From NCBI RefSeq assembly GCF_009831215.1, contig NZ_WUTW01000005.1, positions 248,001 through 312,000 on the forward strand: a DNA stretch of 64,000 bases, written 5' to 3'. This DNA is from Actinomadura rayongensis (GTDB lineage Bacteria; Actinomycetota; Actinomycetes; Streptosporangiales; Streptosporangiaceae). Positions 1 through 8,657 of the stretch are shown one piece after another. A program made the position numbers and the translations under genes. The notes beneath the pieces are model-generated. The model was not told the DNA's origin. It searched no databases and worked only from the letters and a program-made list of their open reading frames with translations. Every line of letters begins with the position of its first letter. Position 1 is the stretch's first letter.

Positions 1-111
1 CGCGGCCCGGCGCAGCGCGGTCGTATCGTCCGGGCGGCCCGCGTAGGGGGGCAGCCCGAGCGCGGTGCGCTGCTCGTCCAGCGCGGCCGGGGTGAGCGGT
101 CGTCGAGGCAT
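1..111 (-). CDS. 5' end of an unknown protein (partial)
   Basis: An ATG at 111 on the minus strand opens a frame that stays open to the window edge (37 codons). It starts MPRRPLTPAALDEQ and continues with a hydrophilic, Ala/Arg-rich stretch. The reading frame has the GC-rich third positions of the neighbours and lies divergent from the kinase at 174, so the 62 bp between the two starts would hold both promoters. I do not recognise the family from this fragment and give no function. Confidence 0.45.
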   Translation of the reverse strand, partial: MPRRPLTPAALDEQRTALGLPPYAGRPDDTTALRRAA

Positions 112-173
112 CGCCTCGACCGTACCCCGCCCGGTCCGGGGACTCCGCTCCCGCAGACACACGGAGGTTTCAG

Positions 174-1661
174 ATGCCCGAGGCGCTGCCCCTGCAGCCC
201 GGCGATCCCCGCCGGCTCGGCGAGCACGAGATCACGGGCAGGATCGGCGTCGGCGAGCACGGCGCGGTCTTCCTCGGCCGGTCCGCCGACGGCAGACCCG
301 TCGCGGTCAAGCTCCTGCACCTCGGCCTGAGCGGCCGGCCGCTGGCGGACGCCCGGTTCACGGCGGCGTTCGCGGCGGCGCGGCGGGTGGCGGGCTTCTG
401 CTCGGCGTCGGTCCTGGACGCGGGCACGCAGGACGACCGCGCGTTCGTCGTCACCGAGTTCGTGGACGGCCCGTCCCTCGCCGCGCTCGTCGCCGCCGAG
501 GGCCCGCGCGGCGACACCGTCCTGGAGCGGCTGGCGGTCGGCATGGCGGTCGCACTGGCCGCCATCCACCGCGCTGGATCGGTGCACGGCGATCTACGGC
601 CCGCCAACGTCCTGCTCGGCCCGGACGGCCCCCGCGTCACGGACATCGCCGTCCGCTCCGCACTGGAGGCGCTCGGTACGCCGCCGTCCACGACCGGAGA
701 GGCGCCGTATTACCAAGCCCCCGAGCAGTTCGAGGGCGGCCCGGCGGGCGCGCCCGCCGACATCTTCGCGTGGGGGGCGACGCTGCTGTTCGCGGCGACG
801 GGCGTCCGTCCGTTCTCCGACATGGCGCCGGACGAGGACCCGGATCTGGCGCCGCTGCCGGAGTCGCTGCGCGGCCTCGTCGGGACGGCCCTCGCCAGGG
901 ACCCGGCCGACCGTCCGACCGCGCAGCGGATCCTGGACCGGCTGCTCGTCGAGGACGCGGCGCTCGCCGACCGCCTGCCCGCGTCGATGGTGGCCGAGGG
1001 ACGGGCGCTGGCGCAGGGCGTCCGCGCGCCGCAGCCCGCGCCCGGGCCCGGGCCGGACGAGCAGGCCACGACCCTCTTCAGCGCGCCGACGCCCGACACC
1101 GAGGGCACCGCGCTCATCCCCGGCCTCGCCGACCCCGGCACCGCCGTCCTCCCGCCGGTGCCCCCCGCCCCGAAGGCCCGGCGCGGCGGCCACGTGCTCG
1201 GCCTCGCGCTGTCGGTGACGATCGGCGTGCTGGCCGGCGTCGCGATCATCACGCTGGTGCTGTGGCCGCGGCTCGGCGGCGGCGACGGCGGTTCCGGCGG
1301 CGACCCGGCGAACGTGGCGGACGGACGTCCCGTCGCCGCGATCCCCGGCACGTTCGCGGGCACGTGGAAGGGCACGGCCGTGAACCAGAACAGCGGTGTG
1401 TCGTTCCCCGTCGAGGTGACGTTCCAGGAGGGCGGTAAGACCGCGCACGCGGTGTACCCGAAGGAGCGTTGCAACGGGACCCTGTCCCTGACGCGCGGTA
1501 CCGGAAGCAGCCTGGAGATGGCATTGCGGATCGGTAAGCCGTGCACGCCCGGCCACATTCAGGTGACGCGGCAGCCGGACGGCACGCTCCAGTACGCCTG
1601 GAGCCGGAGCGAGAACGGCCGTCCGGTCGGCTATCAGGGACGACTCACGCGCATCGGATAG
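174..1661 (+). CDS. Membrane-anchored Ser/Thr protein kinase-like protein with degenerate motifs
   Basis: The 495-residue product has a Hanks-type kinase fold followed by one membrane segment (about 337-358) and an extracellular C-terminal domain of about 130 residues. The glycine-rich loop (GVGEHGAV, about 25-32) and the lysine in VAVKLL (K46) are present. The catalytic loop reads HGDLRPAN (D140, N145) instead of HRDLKPxN, and the DFG motif is replaced by D157-I-A. The APEQ activation-segment motif (about 182) is kept. The metal-binding Asp and Asn remain, so weak activity is possible, but it may be a pseudokinase. The start is well placed behind ACGGAGG at 160-166. The C-terminal domain contains two Cys and may sense something outside the membrane (inference). 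Confidence 0.8.
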   Translation: MPEALPLQPGDPRRLGEHEITGRIGVGEHGAVFLGRSADGRPVAVKLLHLGLSGRPLADARFTAAFAAARRVAGFCSASVLDAGTQDDRAFVVTEFVDGPSLAALVAAEGPRGDTVLERLAVGMAVALAAIHRAGSVHGDLRPANVLLGPDGPRVTDIAVRSALEALGTPPSTTGEAPYYQAPEQFEGGPAGAPADIFAWGATLLFAATGVRPFSDMAPDEDPDLAPLPESLRGLVGTALARDPADRPTAQRILDRLLVEDAALADRLPASMVAEGRALAQGVRAPQPAPGPGPDEQATTLFSAPTPDTEGTALIPGLADPGTAVLPPVPPAPKARRGGHVLGLALSVTIGVLAGVAIITLVLWPRLGGGDGGSGGDPANVADGRPVAAIPGTFAGTWKGTAVNQNSGVSFPVEVTFQEGGKTAHAVYPKERCNGTLSLTRGTGSSLEMALRIGKPCTPGHIQVTRQPDGTLQYAWSRSENGRPVGYQGRLTRIG

Positions 1662-1772
1662 CCACAATGGGTGATAAATCCGTCTAATTAGCGCCGGGTC
1701 CATTAGGGTGCATTCGGTCGAAGCCCCGCACAGGCAGCGGACCCCCCGTCCGCACAGATTGAAGGAGGCCCC

Positions 1773-2939
1773 TTGCGGCCCACCCCCCGAAGGCTGCTGG
1801 TCGTCGGCTCGATCGCCGCGTGCGCGTCCGCCGCGGTGGCCGTGCCCGTGCTCGCCGCGGGCCAGGACGACCTCGTCGCCGTGACGGCGGCACAGGGCAC
1901 GCCCGTCCCCGGGCGGTACATCGTCACCCTGCGCGACGGCGCCTCGTCCAGCACGACGGCCGGGCGCGTCAACGCGGCCGGGACCAAGCGCCTCAGCGTC
2001 ATCAACGGGTTCGTCGCCAAGCTCACGCCGAGCCAGCTCGACAAGCTGCGCCACGACAAGTCCGTCGCCGCGATCGAGCAGGACCAGATCGTCAAGGCCG
2101 ACACGACCCAGAAGGCCCCGCTGCCGTGGGGCCTGGACCGCATCGACCAGCGCAGCCGCACGCTCTCGAAGACGTACACGTACAAGTCGACCGGCAGCGG
2201 CGTCAACGCCTACATCATCGACACCGGCATCGACGCCCAGCACCCCCAGTTCGGGGGACGGGCGTCCGTCGCGTGGTGGGCTCCCGACAGCTTCACCAAC
2301 GGCAATGACTGCAACGGCCACGGGACGCACGTCGCCGGCATCATCGGTTCCAAGACCTACGGTGCCGCCAAGGGCGTGAAGCTGCGCGCGCTGCGCGTCC
2401 TGGACTGCGACGGTTCCGGTTACATGTCGGACGTCCTCGACGCCGCGAACTGGCTGAAGGGCCACGCCGTCAAGCCCGCCGTCGCGAACCTGTCCCTCGG
2501 CGGACCGAAGTCCACCGCGGTGAACACGGCCCTGACGAACCTCTCCAAGTCGGGCGTGTTCGTGACCGTCGCGGCGGGCAACGACAACAAGAACGCGTGC
2601 AACTACTCGCCGGCCAGCGCGGGCTGGGTCGAGGCCGTCGGCGCGACGACGATCTACGACAACAAGGCGTCGTTCTCGAACTACGGCTCGTGCGTCGACA
2701 TCCAGGCGCCCGGTTACGGGATCACCTCCACCTGGCCGGGCGGCGGCAGCCAGGTCGAGAGCGGCACGTCGATGGCCACGCCGTACGTGGCGGGCGTCGC
2801 GGCCCTGTACCTCGCCACCCACAAGACGGCGACGTTCCCGACCGTGCAGAAGTGGCTCGCGGACAACTCGACGAAGAACGTGGTCAAGAAGCTGCCGTCG
2901 GGCACCCCGAACCGTCTTCTCTACAAGGCCGGTCTGTGA
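1773..2939 (+). CDS. Secreted S8 family serine peptidase (proteinase K-like subtilase)
   Basis: This 388-residue secreted protease starts at TTG 1773 behind GAAGGAGG (1761-1768). A signal peptide of about 29 residues is followed by an I9-type inhibitor propeptide (about 45-110, starting GRYIVTLRDG), which normally chaperones folding and is then cleaved. The mature domain carries the catalytic triad in the blocks IIDTGID (D150), NGHGTHVAG (H183) and SGTSMATP (S333), with the oxyanion Asn in VAAGND (N270). The block order and the Cys pairs fit the proteinase K branch. It presumably degrades extracellular protein for nutrition. No partner gene is adjacent. Confidence 0.93.
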   Translation: MRPTPRRLLVVGSIAACASAAVAVPVLAAGQDDLVAVTAAQGTPVPGRYIVTLRDGASSSTTAGRVNAAGTKRLSVINGFVAKLTPSQLDKLRHDKSVAAIEQDQIVKADTTQKAPLPWGLDRIDQRSRTLSKTYTYKSTGSGVNAYIIDTGIDAQHPQFGGRASVAWWAPDSFTNGNDCNGHGTHVAGIIGSKTYGAAKGVKLRALRVLDCDGSGYMSDVLDAANWLKGHAVKPAVANLSLGGPKSTAVNTALTNLSKSGVFVTVAAGNDNKNACNYSPASAGWVEAVGATTIYDNKASFSNYGSCVDIQAPGYGITSTWPGGGSQVESGTSMATPYVAGVAALYLATHKTATFPTVQKWLADNSTKNVVKKLPSGTPNRLLYKAGL

Positions 2940-3120
2940 CCCGCTCCCGTAGGATGCCCCGTGCCGGGGTCCGCGATGCGGCTACCCTGTGCGCGGGCGG
3001 TTCCTTCCGGTTCGTGAGCTTCGCTCCCTGACCGGCCCGGTCTCCGGAACGGACCCGCCCGGTCCGTTCCGGAGACCGGAACGCCGTTCCAGTCCGTCGG
3101 CCCCGAGAGGAGACGCCCAG

Positions 3121-4041
3121 GTGGAGGCCCGCAGCTCCGCCCGCAGGCGCCGTGCCGTCCTGGCCGTCGCGGCGGCCGGGATCCTCGCGCTGCCGCTGGC
3201 CGGCGCCGTCCCGGCGGACGCCGACCCCGGCGACAGCGGCCGGATGGAGAAGCTCAACCGGCAGATCGCCAAGCTCGACCGCGCGTACGGCGGCGACCTC
3301 GCCAAGCTCAAGGACGCGCAGTTCGGCGTCCAGAAGGCGATGAAAAGCGCCGACACGCTGCGCAAGGAGCGCGACGACGCCCAGCGGCTCGTCGCCCAGC
3401 TCGCCGCGAACCAGTACATGACGGGCGGCGGGGATCCGGCGCTCACCGCGATCTCGTCGGACGACCCGTCCGGCTTCCTCAACACCGCGAGCCTCGCGCA
3501 GCACCTCGCCACCAACCAGGCCGCGCGCGTTCAGCAGGTGCAGAAGCTCATCGACCAGCAGGAAAAGGCGCGGAAAGAGGCCGAGCAGAAGATCGAGGAC
3601 CTCCAGAAGGAGATCGACGATCTGAAGAAGCAGCGCAAGCGCATCCAGGCGCTCGTCAAGAAGTACAAGCCGCAGTCGCCGAGCGTCGGAATGGGCGGCG
3701 TGACGCCGCGGATGCTGCACGTGAAGCAGGTCATCGACGCCGAGTTCGGGCCGTTCCCGACGATCGGCTGCACCCGTCCGGGCGACCCGCAGGACCACGG
3801 GACGGGCCGCGCCTGCGACTTCATGGAGAGCAGCGGCGGCTCGATGCCGACCGCGACGCGCCAGCAGAACGGCGACCAGGTGGCGGCGTACGCCATTTCG
3901 CACGCCAGTTCGCTCGGCATCAAGTACGTGATCTGGCGGCAGCGGATCTACGACATGCGCAGCCCCGGCTGGCGCGCGATGGAGAACCGCGGCGGAATCA
4001 CCGCCAACCATTACGACCACGTGCACATCTCGGTCTTCTGA
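3121..4041 (+). CDS. Secreted coiled-coil protein with M15-like (ARB-07466-type) C-terminal domain
   Basis: The frame is open from 2989, but GTG 3121 is the better start. It has a GAGAGGAGA ribosome-binding site just upstream and immediately gives a signal peptide (Arg-rich n-region, cleavage near residue 35). Residues about 38-185 form a long charged coiled coil with two Lys/Glu-rich heptad stretches. Residues about 190-306 resemble the ARB-07466-like domain related to VanY/M15 peptidases: HGTGRACDF (H226, D233) and NHYDHVHIS (H302) sit where the zinc ligands lie in M15 enzymes. Two Cys (217, 232) could form a disulfide. A role in the cell wall is likely. Actual peptidase activity is unproven. 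Confidence 0.8.
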   Translation: MEARSSARRRRAVLAVAAAGILALPLAGAVPADADPGDSGRMEKLNRQIAKLDRAYGGDLAKLKDAQFGVQKAMKSADTLRKERDDAQRLVAQLAANQYMTGGGDPALTAISSDDPSGFLNTASLAQHLATNQAARVQQVQKLIDQQEKARKEAEQKIEDLQKEIDDLKKQRKRIQALVKKYKPQSPSVGMGGVTPRMLHVKQVIDAEFGPFPTIGCTRPGDPQDHGTGRACDFMESSGGSMPTATRQQNGDQVAAYAISHASSLGIKYVIWRQRIYDMRSPGWRAMENRGGITANHYDHVHISVF

Positions 4042-4148
4042 CCTCAAAGGATGAGCCGACGACGAACTCCGCCAGCGCTCTCGCCCGTGCTCTGACCGAC
4101 CCCGCCGAGTTCCCGCTGCACGAGCTGCCGGACGAGGTCGTCGAACTA

Positions 4149-4652
4149 TTGCAGGCGGTGAACAGCCCTCCCCGGCTGGCCGCTCATCTTCGTCTCGTCC
4201 ACGACGCCGCTCGGCGGATCGCCGATTGGCTCCAGCAGCGGCACCCTCGGCTTTCCTTCGACCGACGAGCCGTGCTTTTCGGTGCCGCGACCCACGACAT
4301 CGGCAAGGCCCTGCACCCGGCCGAACTCTCCGGCCCCGGCTCGACCCACGAACCCGCCGGACGAGACCTCTTGCTCCAGCACGGCTTCGACAGCGACCTC
4401 GCCCGGTTCGCCGCGACGCACGCGTCCTGGGACCAGCCCGGCATCACCCTTGAAGACCTGCTCGTCAGCCTCGCCGACAAGGTCTGGAAGAACAAGCGCG
4501 TCCTCGACCTGGAAGACCTCGTCGTCAACCACCTCGCCCACGCCACCGGCCACCAGCCCTGGGAGGAGTACGCCGCCCTCGACGAGTTCCTCACCCGTCT
4601 CGGCGACATCGCCGACCAGCGGCTCGCCTTCCAAACCACCTACTCGATCTGA
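4149..4652 (+). CDS. HD domain phosphohydrolase (start unresolved)
   Basis: The product has an HD-domain core with ATHDIGK (metal-binding HD pair), later conserved His in STHEPAG and ATHASWD, and DLLVSLADKVWK. It is therefore a metal-dependent phosphohydrolase of the cytosol, with unknown substrate. The first canonical in-frame start is TTG 4149. The frame, however, stays open and protein-like further upstream (from 4053, including HELPDEVVELLQAV), without any ATG, GTG or TTG. An ATG with AAAGG before it lies at 4051 in another frame and meets a stop after 14 codons. Either a rare start (CTG 4092 is in frame) or a one-base indel near 4051-4060 explains this. The gene lies 10 bp after the preceding stop if 4051 is the true start. 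Confidence 0.78.
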   Translation: MQAVNSPPRLAAHLRLVHDAARRIADWLQQRHPRLSFDRRAVLFGAATHDIGKALHPAELSGPGSTHEPAGRDLLLQHGFDSDLARFAATHASWDQPGITLEDLLVSLADKVWKNKRVLDLEDLVVNHLAHATGHQPWEEYAALDEFLTRLGDIADQRLAFQTTYSI

Positions 4653-4772
4653 AGGCGAGGCGCATGCCGGTCGACGGCGCGCTCGTTGCCGCGCGTCCGG
4701 CCGTCGGACGCTCGGAACGGGGCGTGGCCTGGTGAGGTCATCGGGCATCTCGGCCGTGGGGCGTGTGACAGC

Positions 4773-6836
4773 GTGGACGGCGTGAAACGCCGCGTGGTCG
4801 GAGTCGGCTTCCTTGCGAGTGCGGCGGCCCTGCTGGTCGCGACGCCGGGGGTGCTCGCGGCGGCCGGGGTCAAGGATTGGCGTCTGCTGGCGGGCGCCGC
4901 GCTTGTCGTGCCCATCGCCGCGTTGCTCGCCGGGGTCTGGAAGACGCGGTTCGAGAACGCCGTCCAATCGCGCGAGACGCACGCCCGGGAACTGGCCAAG
5001 GGGACGTTCGCGCCCGCCGGGAAACTGCCGCGCGTGCGGGACATCACCGATCCCGTGCGGGCGGTCGGCGTGCATCCGGCGCGGCGCCGCGATTCCGGCG
5101 GGGATCGGGTTCCAGCTTATGTCCCGCGCGATTTCGACGGACGGCTCCGCGCCGCGCTCGCGGCGCCCGGTTTCATTCTTCTGGTCGGGGATTCCACGGC
5201 AGGAAAGACGCGGTCGGCGTTCGAAGCGATGCGCGCGGTGCTGCCCGATCACCGCCTCGTCATGCCGGTGCGGCGGGACGGTGTCGCTGCGGCCGTGGCG
5301 GAGGCGATGACGCTACGGCACTGCGTTCTCTGGCTGGACGATCTGGAGGGCTTTCTCGGGCCCGGCGGTCTGACGCGCAAAGAGGTCGCCGAACTGCTGG
5401 ACGGGCCGGGGCATCACCGGATCGTCCTCGCGACCCTGCGCGCCGCGGAAGAGGACCGGCTGGCCTCCGGGGACGACGACGAAGGCCGGCGGTTGAGCCG
5501 GGAGGGCCGCGCCGTTCTCGAACAGGCCGACCGGATCCTTGTCGAGCGCCTTTTCAGCGCGCCGGAGAAGGAGCGCGCCGCCGGGCTGGCCGACGACGAC
5601 TCCCGGATCGCCGACGCCCTTTCCAGCGCGGACGTCCTCGGCGTTCCCGAGTATCTGGCCGCCGGTCCGCAACTGAAAGAGGAATGGGAGCGGGCGTGGG
5701 CGCGCGGGACGCATCCGCGCGCCGCCGCGCTCATCGCCGCCGCCGTCGACCTGCGCTGCGCCGGGTTCGCCTCGCCGCTCCCCCGCGCACTGCTCAGCGA
5801 GACGCACGAGTACTACCTGGAGAAGCGCGGCGGCTCACGTCTCAATCCCGAACCCGAGGAGAAAGCCTGGGAATGGGCCACGCGACTCCGCGACTCGGGA
5901 AACGCCCCGCTGCACGCGGGCGACGACGACACCTACGAGCTTTTCGACTACCTGCTGGACGACGTCCAGCGCGCCGCGCCGCCCGGCACCCACACGCCCG
6001 AAGAGACCATCACGGCGGCACTGCGCCACGCCCGCGCCGACGACGCCCACGAGATCGCCGCGACCGCGTACGGTCAGGGCCGCTACCGCCTTTCCGAAAC
6101 GGCCTTGCTCCAGGCCATCGAGGCGCGGAAGAACGAACTCGGACCGGAGGATCCGACCGTTCTGGCCGCCCGCACGAATCTCGCCGTCGTGCTCGGCGAC
6201 ATGGGGCGCCTGGAAGAGTCCGACGCCGAACAGCGGGCCGCACTGGAGATCGCCACGCGCGTTCTCGGCCCCGACCATCTCGACACGCTGGACGCGCGCA
6301 GCAACCTCGTCAACCTCCTCTATCTCCGGGGCCGCCTGGACGAGGCCGAGACCGAGCAACGGGCCCTCCTCGCCGTGCTGGAACGAACGGTCGGCCCGGA
6401 GCACCCGACCACGCTCATCGCCCGCAATACCCTCGGCCTCGTCCTGACCGACCTCGGCCGCCTGGACGAGGCGGAAATCGAGCACCGCGCCGAACTCGAA
6501 GCGTCCGCGCGCGTCCTCGGCACCGACCATCCCGAGACCCTCGCGAGCCGCAACAATCTCGCCCGCGTTCTGCACGAACTGGGACGGCTCGAAGAATCCG
6601 AGGCCGAATACCGGGCCCTCCTGGAGGCCGGGGAACGGGTTCTCGGCCGGGACCATCCGCACATGCTCATCGCCCGCAACAACCGCGCGGCCGTCCTCGC
6701 GGAAGCGGGCCATGCCGACGAGGCCACGAGCGAACTCCGCGCGGTGGTGGAGACCAGCGAACGCGTTCTCGGCCCCGACCACCCCGACACCGTGGACCGC
6801 CGTCAGGGCCTCGCCCGGCTGGAGGCGCGGGATTAG
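4773..6836 (+). CDS. Membrane NTPase-TPR protein (kinesin-light-chain type repeats)
   Basis: The protein starts with two predicted membrane helices (about 9-31 and 37-55), then a P-loop (GDSTAGKTRS, from about 139) and a Walker B-like VLWLDDLEG about 40 residues later. An AAA/STAND-like helical middle follows. The last third (about 400-687) holds at least five tandem 42-residue TPR units of the kinesin-light-chain type, each with an LGPDHPxTL-like signature. Starts at TTG 4686, GTG 4773 and GTG 4782 are in frame; I chose 4773 because the two helices then begin the protein. This architecture is frequent in multicellular actinobacteria and is usually interpreted as signalling or conflict-related, but no partner effector is adjacent. 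Its stop overlaps the convergent HxlR gene by 4 bp. Confidence 0.72.
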   Translation: MDGVKRRVVGVGFLASAAALLVATPGVLAAAGVKDWRLLAGAALVVPIAALLAGVWKTRFENAVQSRETHARELAKGTFAPAGKLPRVRDITDPVRAVGVHPARRRDSGGDRVPAYVPRDFDGRLRAALAAPGFILLVGDSTAGKTRSAFEAMRAVLPDHRLVMPVRRDGVAAAVAEAMTLRHCVLWLDDLEGFLGPGGLTRKEVAELLDGPGHHRIVLATLRAAEEDRLASGDDDEGRRLSREGRAVLEQADRILVERLFSAPEKERAAGLADDDSRIADALSSADVLGVPEYLAAGPQLKEEWERAWARGTHPRAAALIAAAVDLRCAGFASPLPRALLSETHEYYLEKRGGSRLNPEPEEKAWEWATRLRDSGNAPLHAGDDDTYELFDYLLDDVQRAAPPGTHTPEETITAALRHARADDAHEIAATAYGQGRYRLSETALLQAIEARKNELGPEDPTVLAARTNLAVVLGDMGRLEESDAEQRAALEIATRVLGPDHLDTLDARSNLVNLLYLRGRLDEAETEQRALLAVLERTVGPEHPTTLIARNTLGLVLTDLGRLDEAEIEHRAELEASARVLGTDHPETLASRNNLARVLHELGRLEESEAEYRALLEAGERVLGRDHPHMLIARNNRAAVLAEAGHADEATSELRAVVETSERVLGPDHPDTVDRRQGLARLEARD

Positions 6837-7138
6837 GCGCGTTGAGGCATCAGGTGGGCGTTGGCCCAGCGGGTCAGTTCGTTCAGGGACGGGACGAGAG
6901 CGCGGCCCGTCGCGGTGAGGCGGTAGCGGAGGTCGTCGCGCTCGATCAGGCCCGTCCCGACCAGTTCGGTGATCCGCGCCGAGAGCACCGAGTCGCTGAT
7001 GCCGCCGATTCCCCGGCGCAGTTCGGCGAATCCCGCGTCCCCTTCGGCGAGCACCCCGAGCAGCATCCCGGTCCAGCGTTTGCCCAGCACCTCGAACGCC
7101 AGCGCGAGCGCTTCGTCGCACCTCGGTTCCCCCGGCAT
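6833..7138 (-). CDS. HxlR family winged-helix transcriptional regulator
   Basis: The product is a 101-residue (ATG 7138) or 104-residue (GTG 7147) DNA-binding protein of the HxlR/MarR-like family. The characteristic N-terminal block VLGKRWTGMLL and the winged-helix block AELRRGIGGISDSVLSARITEL are both present, with the wing at RYRLTATG. A purine-rich GGGGGTGG lies just upstream of ATG 7138. Such proteins are dimeric repressors or activators that often sense aldehydes, quinones or redox state. The target is unknown, and the divergent neighbour at 7278 is the first candidate. The 3' end overlaps the convergent NTPase-TPR gene by 4 bp. Confidence 0.88.
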   Translation of the reverse strand: MPGEPRCDEALALAFEVLGKRWTGMLLGVLAEGDAGFAELRRGIGGISDSVLSARITELVGTGLIERDDLRYRLTATGRALVPSLNELTRWANAHLMPQRA

Positions 7139-7277
7139 TCCGACCACCCCCTGAGTCGGCCCACCAGTCTACGAGCCGTCCGGAAAGTGACCGGTGGAGG
7201 TCATCGCGGACGGCGCGGGGAACATTTCGAAAGAATCGTGGTCCCGGTCACCCCCGGATCGGACGCAAGGAGCGATC

Positions 7278-7646
7278 ATGAAGATTCTCGGGCGCGAACC
7301 CGCCCTGTGGACCGCCCTCACCGCCGTCGCCGTTCAGTTCCTCGTCGCCTGGGGCGTCGATCTCAGCGAGCAGCAGCAGGCCTGGATCAACGCCGCGACG
7401 ACGGCCGTGATGGGCCTGGTCATCGCCCTGTCGGTCGCGCGCGACCAGATCGTCCCGGCGGCGTCGGGCGTGCTGGTGGCGATCCTCCAGCTCGCCGTGT
7501 CGTTCGGCGCGGACATCGACCAGAAGCAGATCACGACGGCGGGCGCGCTGCTGACGGCCGTGCTCGGCCTGTGGCTGCGGTCGCAGGTCACCGCGCCGAT
7601 CGGCGCGGACGGCGCGAAGGTCGCCAAGGTACGCGCCGCGCGGTGA
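7278..7646 (+). CDS. Small integral membrane protein, unknown function
   Basis: ATG 7278 sits behind AAGGAG and encodes 122 residues with three to four hydrophobic segments (about 11-30, 38-55, 60-77 and 86-101), joined by short polar loops (LSEQQQ, DIDQKQ), and a basic tail. The size and topology recall small holin-like or phage-derived membrane proteins, but no lysis gene is adjacent, so this is only a resemblance. It is divergent from the HxlR gene and may be its target. Confidence 0.62.
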   Translation: MKILGREPALWTALTAVAVQFLVAWGVDLSEQQQAWINAATTAVMGLVIALSVARDQIVPAASGVLVAILQLAVSFGADIDQKQITTAGALLTAVLGLWLRSQVTAPIGADGAKVAKVRAAR

Positions 7647-7650
7647 GACT

Positions 7651-8127
7651 TCAGTCGTCGCGCAGGTGGTACTTCATGCCCATGTGGGAGGGGATGAAGC
7701 CGATCTTCTGGTAGAAGCGGATGGTCTGGGGCCGCTGGCGGTCGGTCGTGAGCTGGACGACGCGGCAGCCCCGGGCCCGCGCCTGGTCGATCGCCCAGCC
7801 GATCATGATCTGGCCGATGCCGTGGCCGCGCTGCTCGGCCGCGACGCGCACGCCCTCGATCTGCGCGCGCTCTCCTCCGGTGTAGGTGAGGCCGGGGATG
7901 TAGGTGAGTTGGAACGTGCCCGCCACGACGCCGTCGATCTCGGCGACGATCTGGAAGTTGTTCGGATCCTTCTCGATGGCCGCGAAGGCGTCGAAGTAGG
8001 CCGCCGGGATGACCGCGCCGGGGGATTCGCGGGTCGCGCCCAGGGGGTCGTCGGCCAACAGGTGGACGATCGCGGGGAGGTCGTCCCGCGTCGCCTCGCG
8101 AAAGGTCACTTCTGGATCACGCCGCAC
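7651..8127 (-). CDS. GNAT family N-acetyltransferase
   Basis: This 158-residue single-domain acetyltransferase has the N-terminal REATRDDLPAI motif, the acetyl-CoA pyrophosphate-binding loop at QRGHGIG (motif A) and the C-terminal RFYQKIGF block (motif B), which are the hallmarks of GNAT enzymes. It would transfer acetyl from acetyl-CoA to an amine; the acceptor cannot be told. The start is GTG 8127, with an alternative GTG at 8106. It converges on the small membrane protein gene with a 4 bp gap. Confidence 0.9.
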   Translation of the reverse strand: MRRDPEVTFREATRDDLPAIVHLLADDPLGATRESPGAVIPAAYFDAFAAIEKDPNNFQIVAEIDGVVAGTFQLTYIPGLTYTGGERAQIEGVRVAAEQRGHGIGQIMIGWAIDQARARGCRVVQLTTDRQRPQTIRFYQKIGFIPSHMGMKYHLRDD

Positions 8128-8173
8128 GTCAACAGGCTATCGGGACGTTCTCCGGCCTTTGTCCCAACGACTT

Positions 8174-8198
8174 GTAGTACTACCGGACGTAGTACTAC
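8174..8198. promoter_or_regulatory. Paired perfect palindromes in the whiB/GNAT divergent promoter
   Basis: The 10-bp self-complementary sequence GTAGTACTAC occurs twice (8174-8183 and 8189-8198), with 5 bp between the copies and a 15-bp centre-to-centre distance. Read across the gap, the arms also form TACTAC-N5-GTAGTA. The pair lies 64 bp before the WhiB start and 47 bp before the divergent GNAT start. It looks like a dimer-dimer operator; BlaI/MecI-type repressors use TACTAC/GTAGTA-like half sites, but the binder is inferred. Confidence 0.6.
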
Positions 8199-8261
8199 GT
8201 TAGGTGGAGGACAAACCCACCCCGCTTCTGCACTCGGCGCGAACCGCCGCAGGGAGACGTC

Positions 8262-8585
8262 ATGTCGACACCGAGCACCGAAGAACACTGGAGCGACCAC
8301 GCCATCTGCCGCGGCGCCGATCCCGACCTCTTCTTCCCGATCGGGTACTCGGCGTCCATCCTGAAGGAACAGGAGCGGGCGGCGAAGCGGATCTGCGGAA
8401 ACTGCCCCGTCGTGAGCGACTGCCTGACCTGGGCGCTGCGCGTCGGCGAGCCGGACGGCATCTGGGGCGGCACGACCCCCGAGGAGCGCCGCCGCCTGCG
8501 CCGCGAGGCCGAGGCGCCCGCCCGCCGGCGGCTGCCGGTCATCATGGTCCGGGGCGACGTCCCGGTCGGCGCCGACGCCGCCTGA
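8262..8585 (+). CDS. WhiB family iron-sulfur transcription factor
   Basis: This 107-residue Wbl protein contains the four cluster-binding Cys (C16, C45, C48, C54; CxxC spacing in CGNC) and the GIWGG turn (66-70), followed by a basic tail (RRRLRR) that contacts DNA. Wbl proteins bind a [4Fe-4S] cluster and partner with the primary sigma factor to control development, redox or antibiotic responses. The subfamily is not clear from the sequence alone. A GGGAGACGTC sequence before ATG 8262 contains a fair ribosome-binding site. The upstream palindrome pair suggests dedicated regulation. Confidence 0.95.
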   Translation: MSTPSTEEHWSDHAICRGADPDLFFPIGYSASILKEQERAAKRICGNCPVVSDCLTWALRVGEPDGIWGGTTPEERRRLRREAEAPARRRLPVIMVRGDVPVGADAA

Positions 8586-8657
8586 CCCAGGCACTTTTCC
8601 GGCGAACCGGACGTTGAACCGGGTGACGCACGCACCTCCTCGCCTTACGGTGATGCC

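Noticed and set aside
4663..4734. 23-codon frame (ATG 4663) behind GAAGGCGAGG
   Set aside because: It has a fair ribosome-binding site but no conserved or protein-like content, and the next real gene is in another frame.
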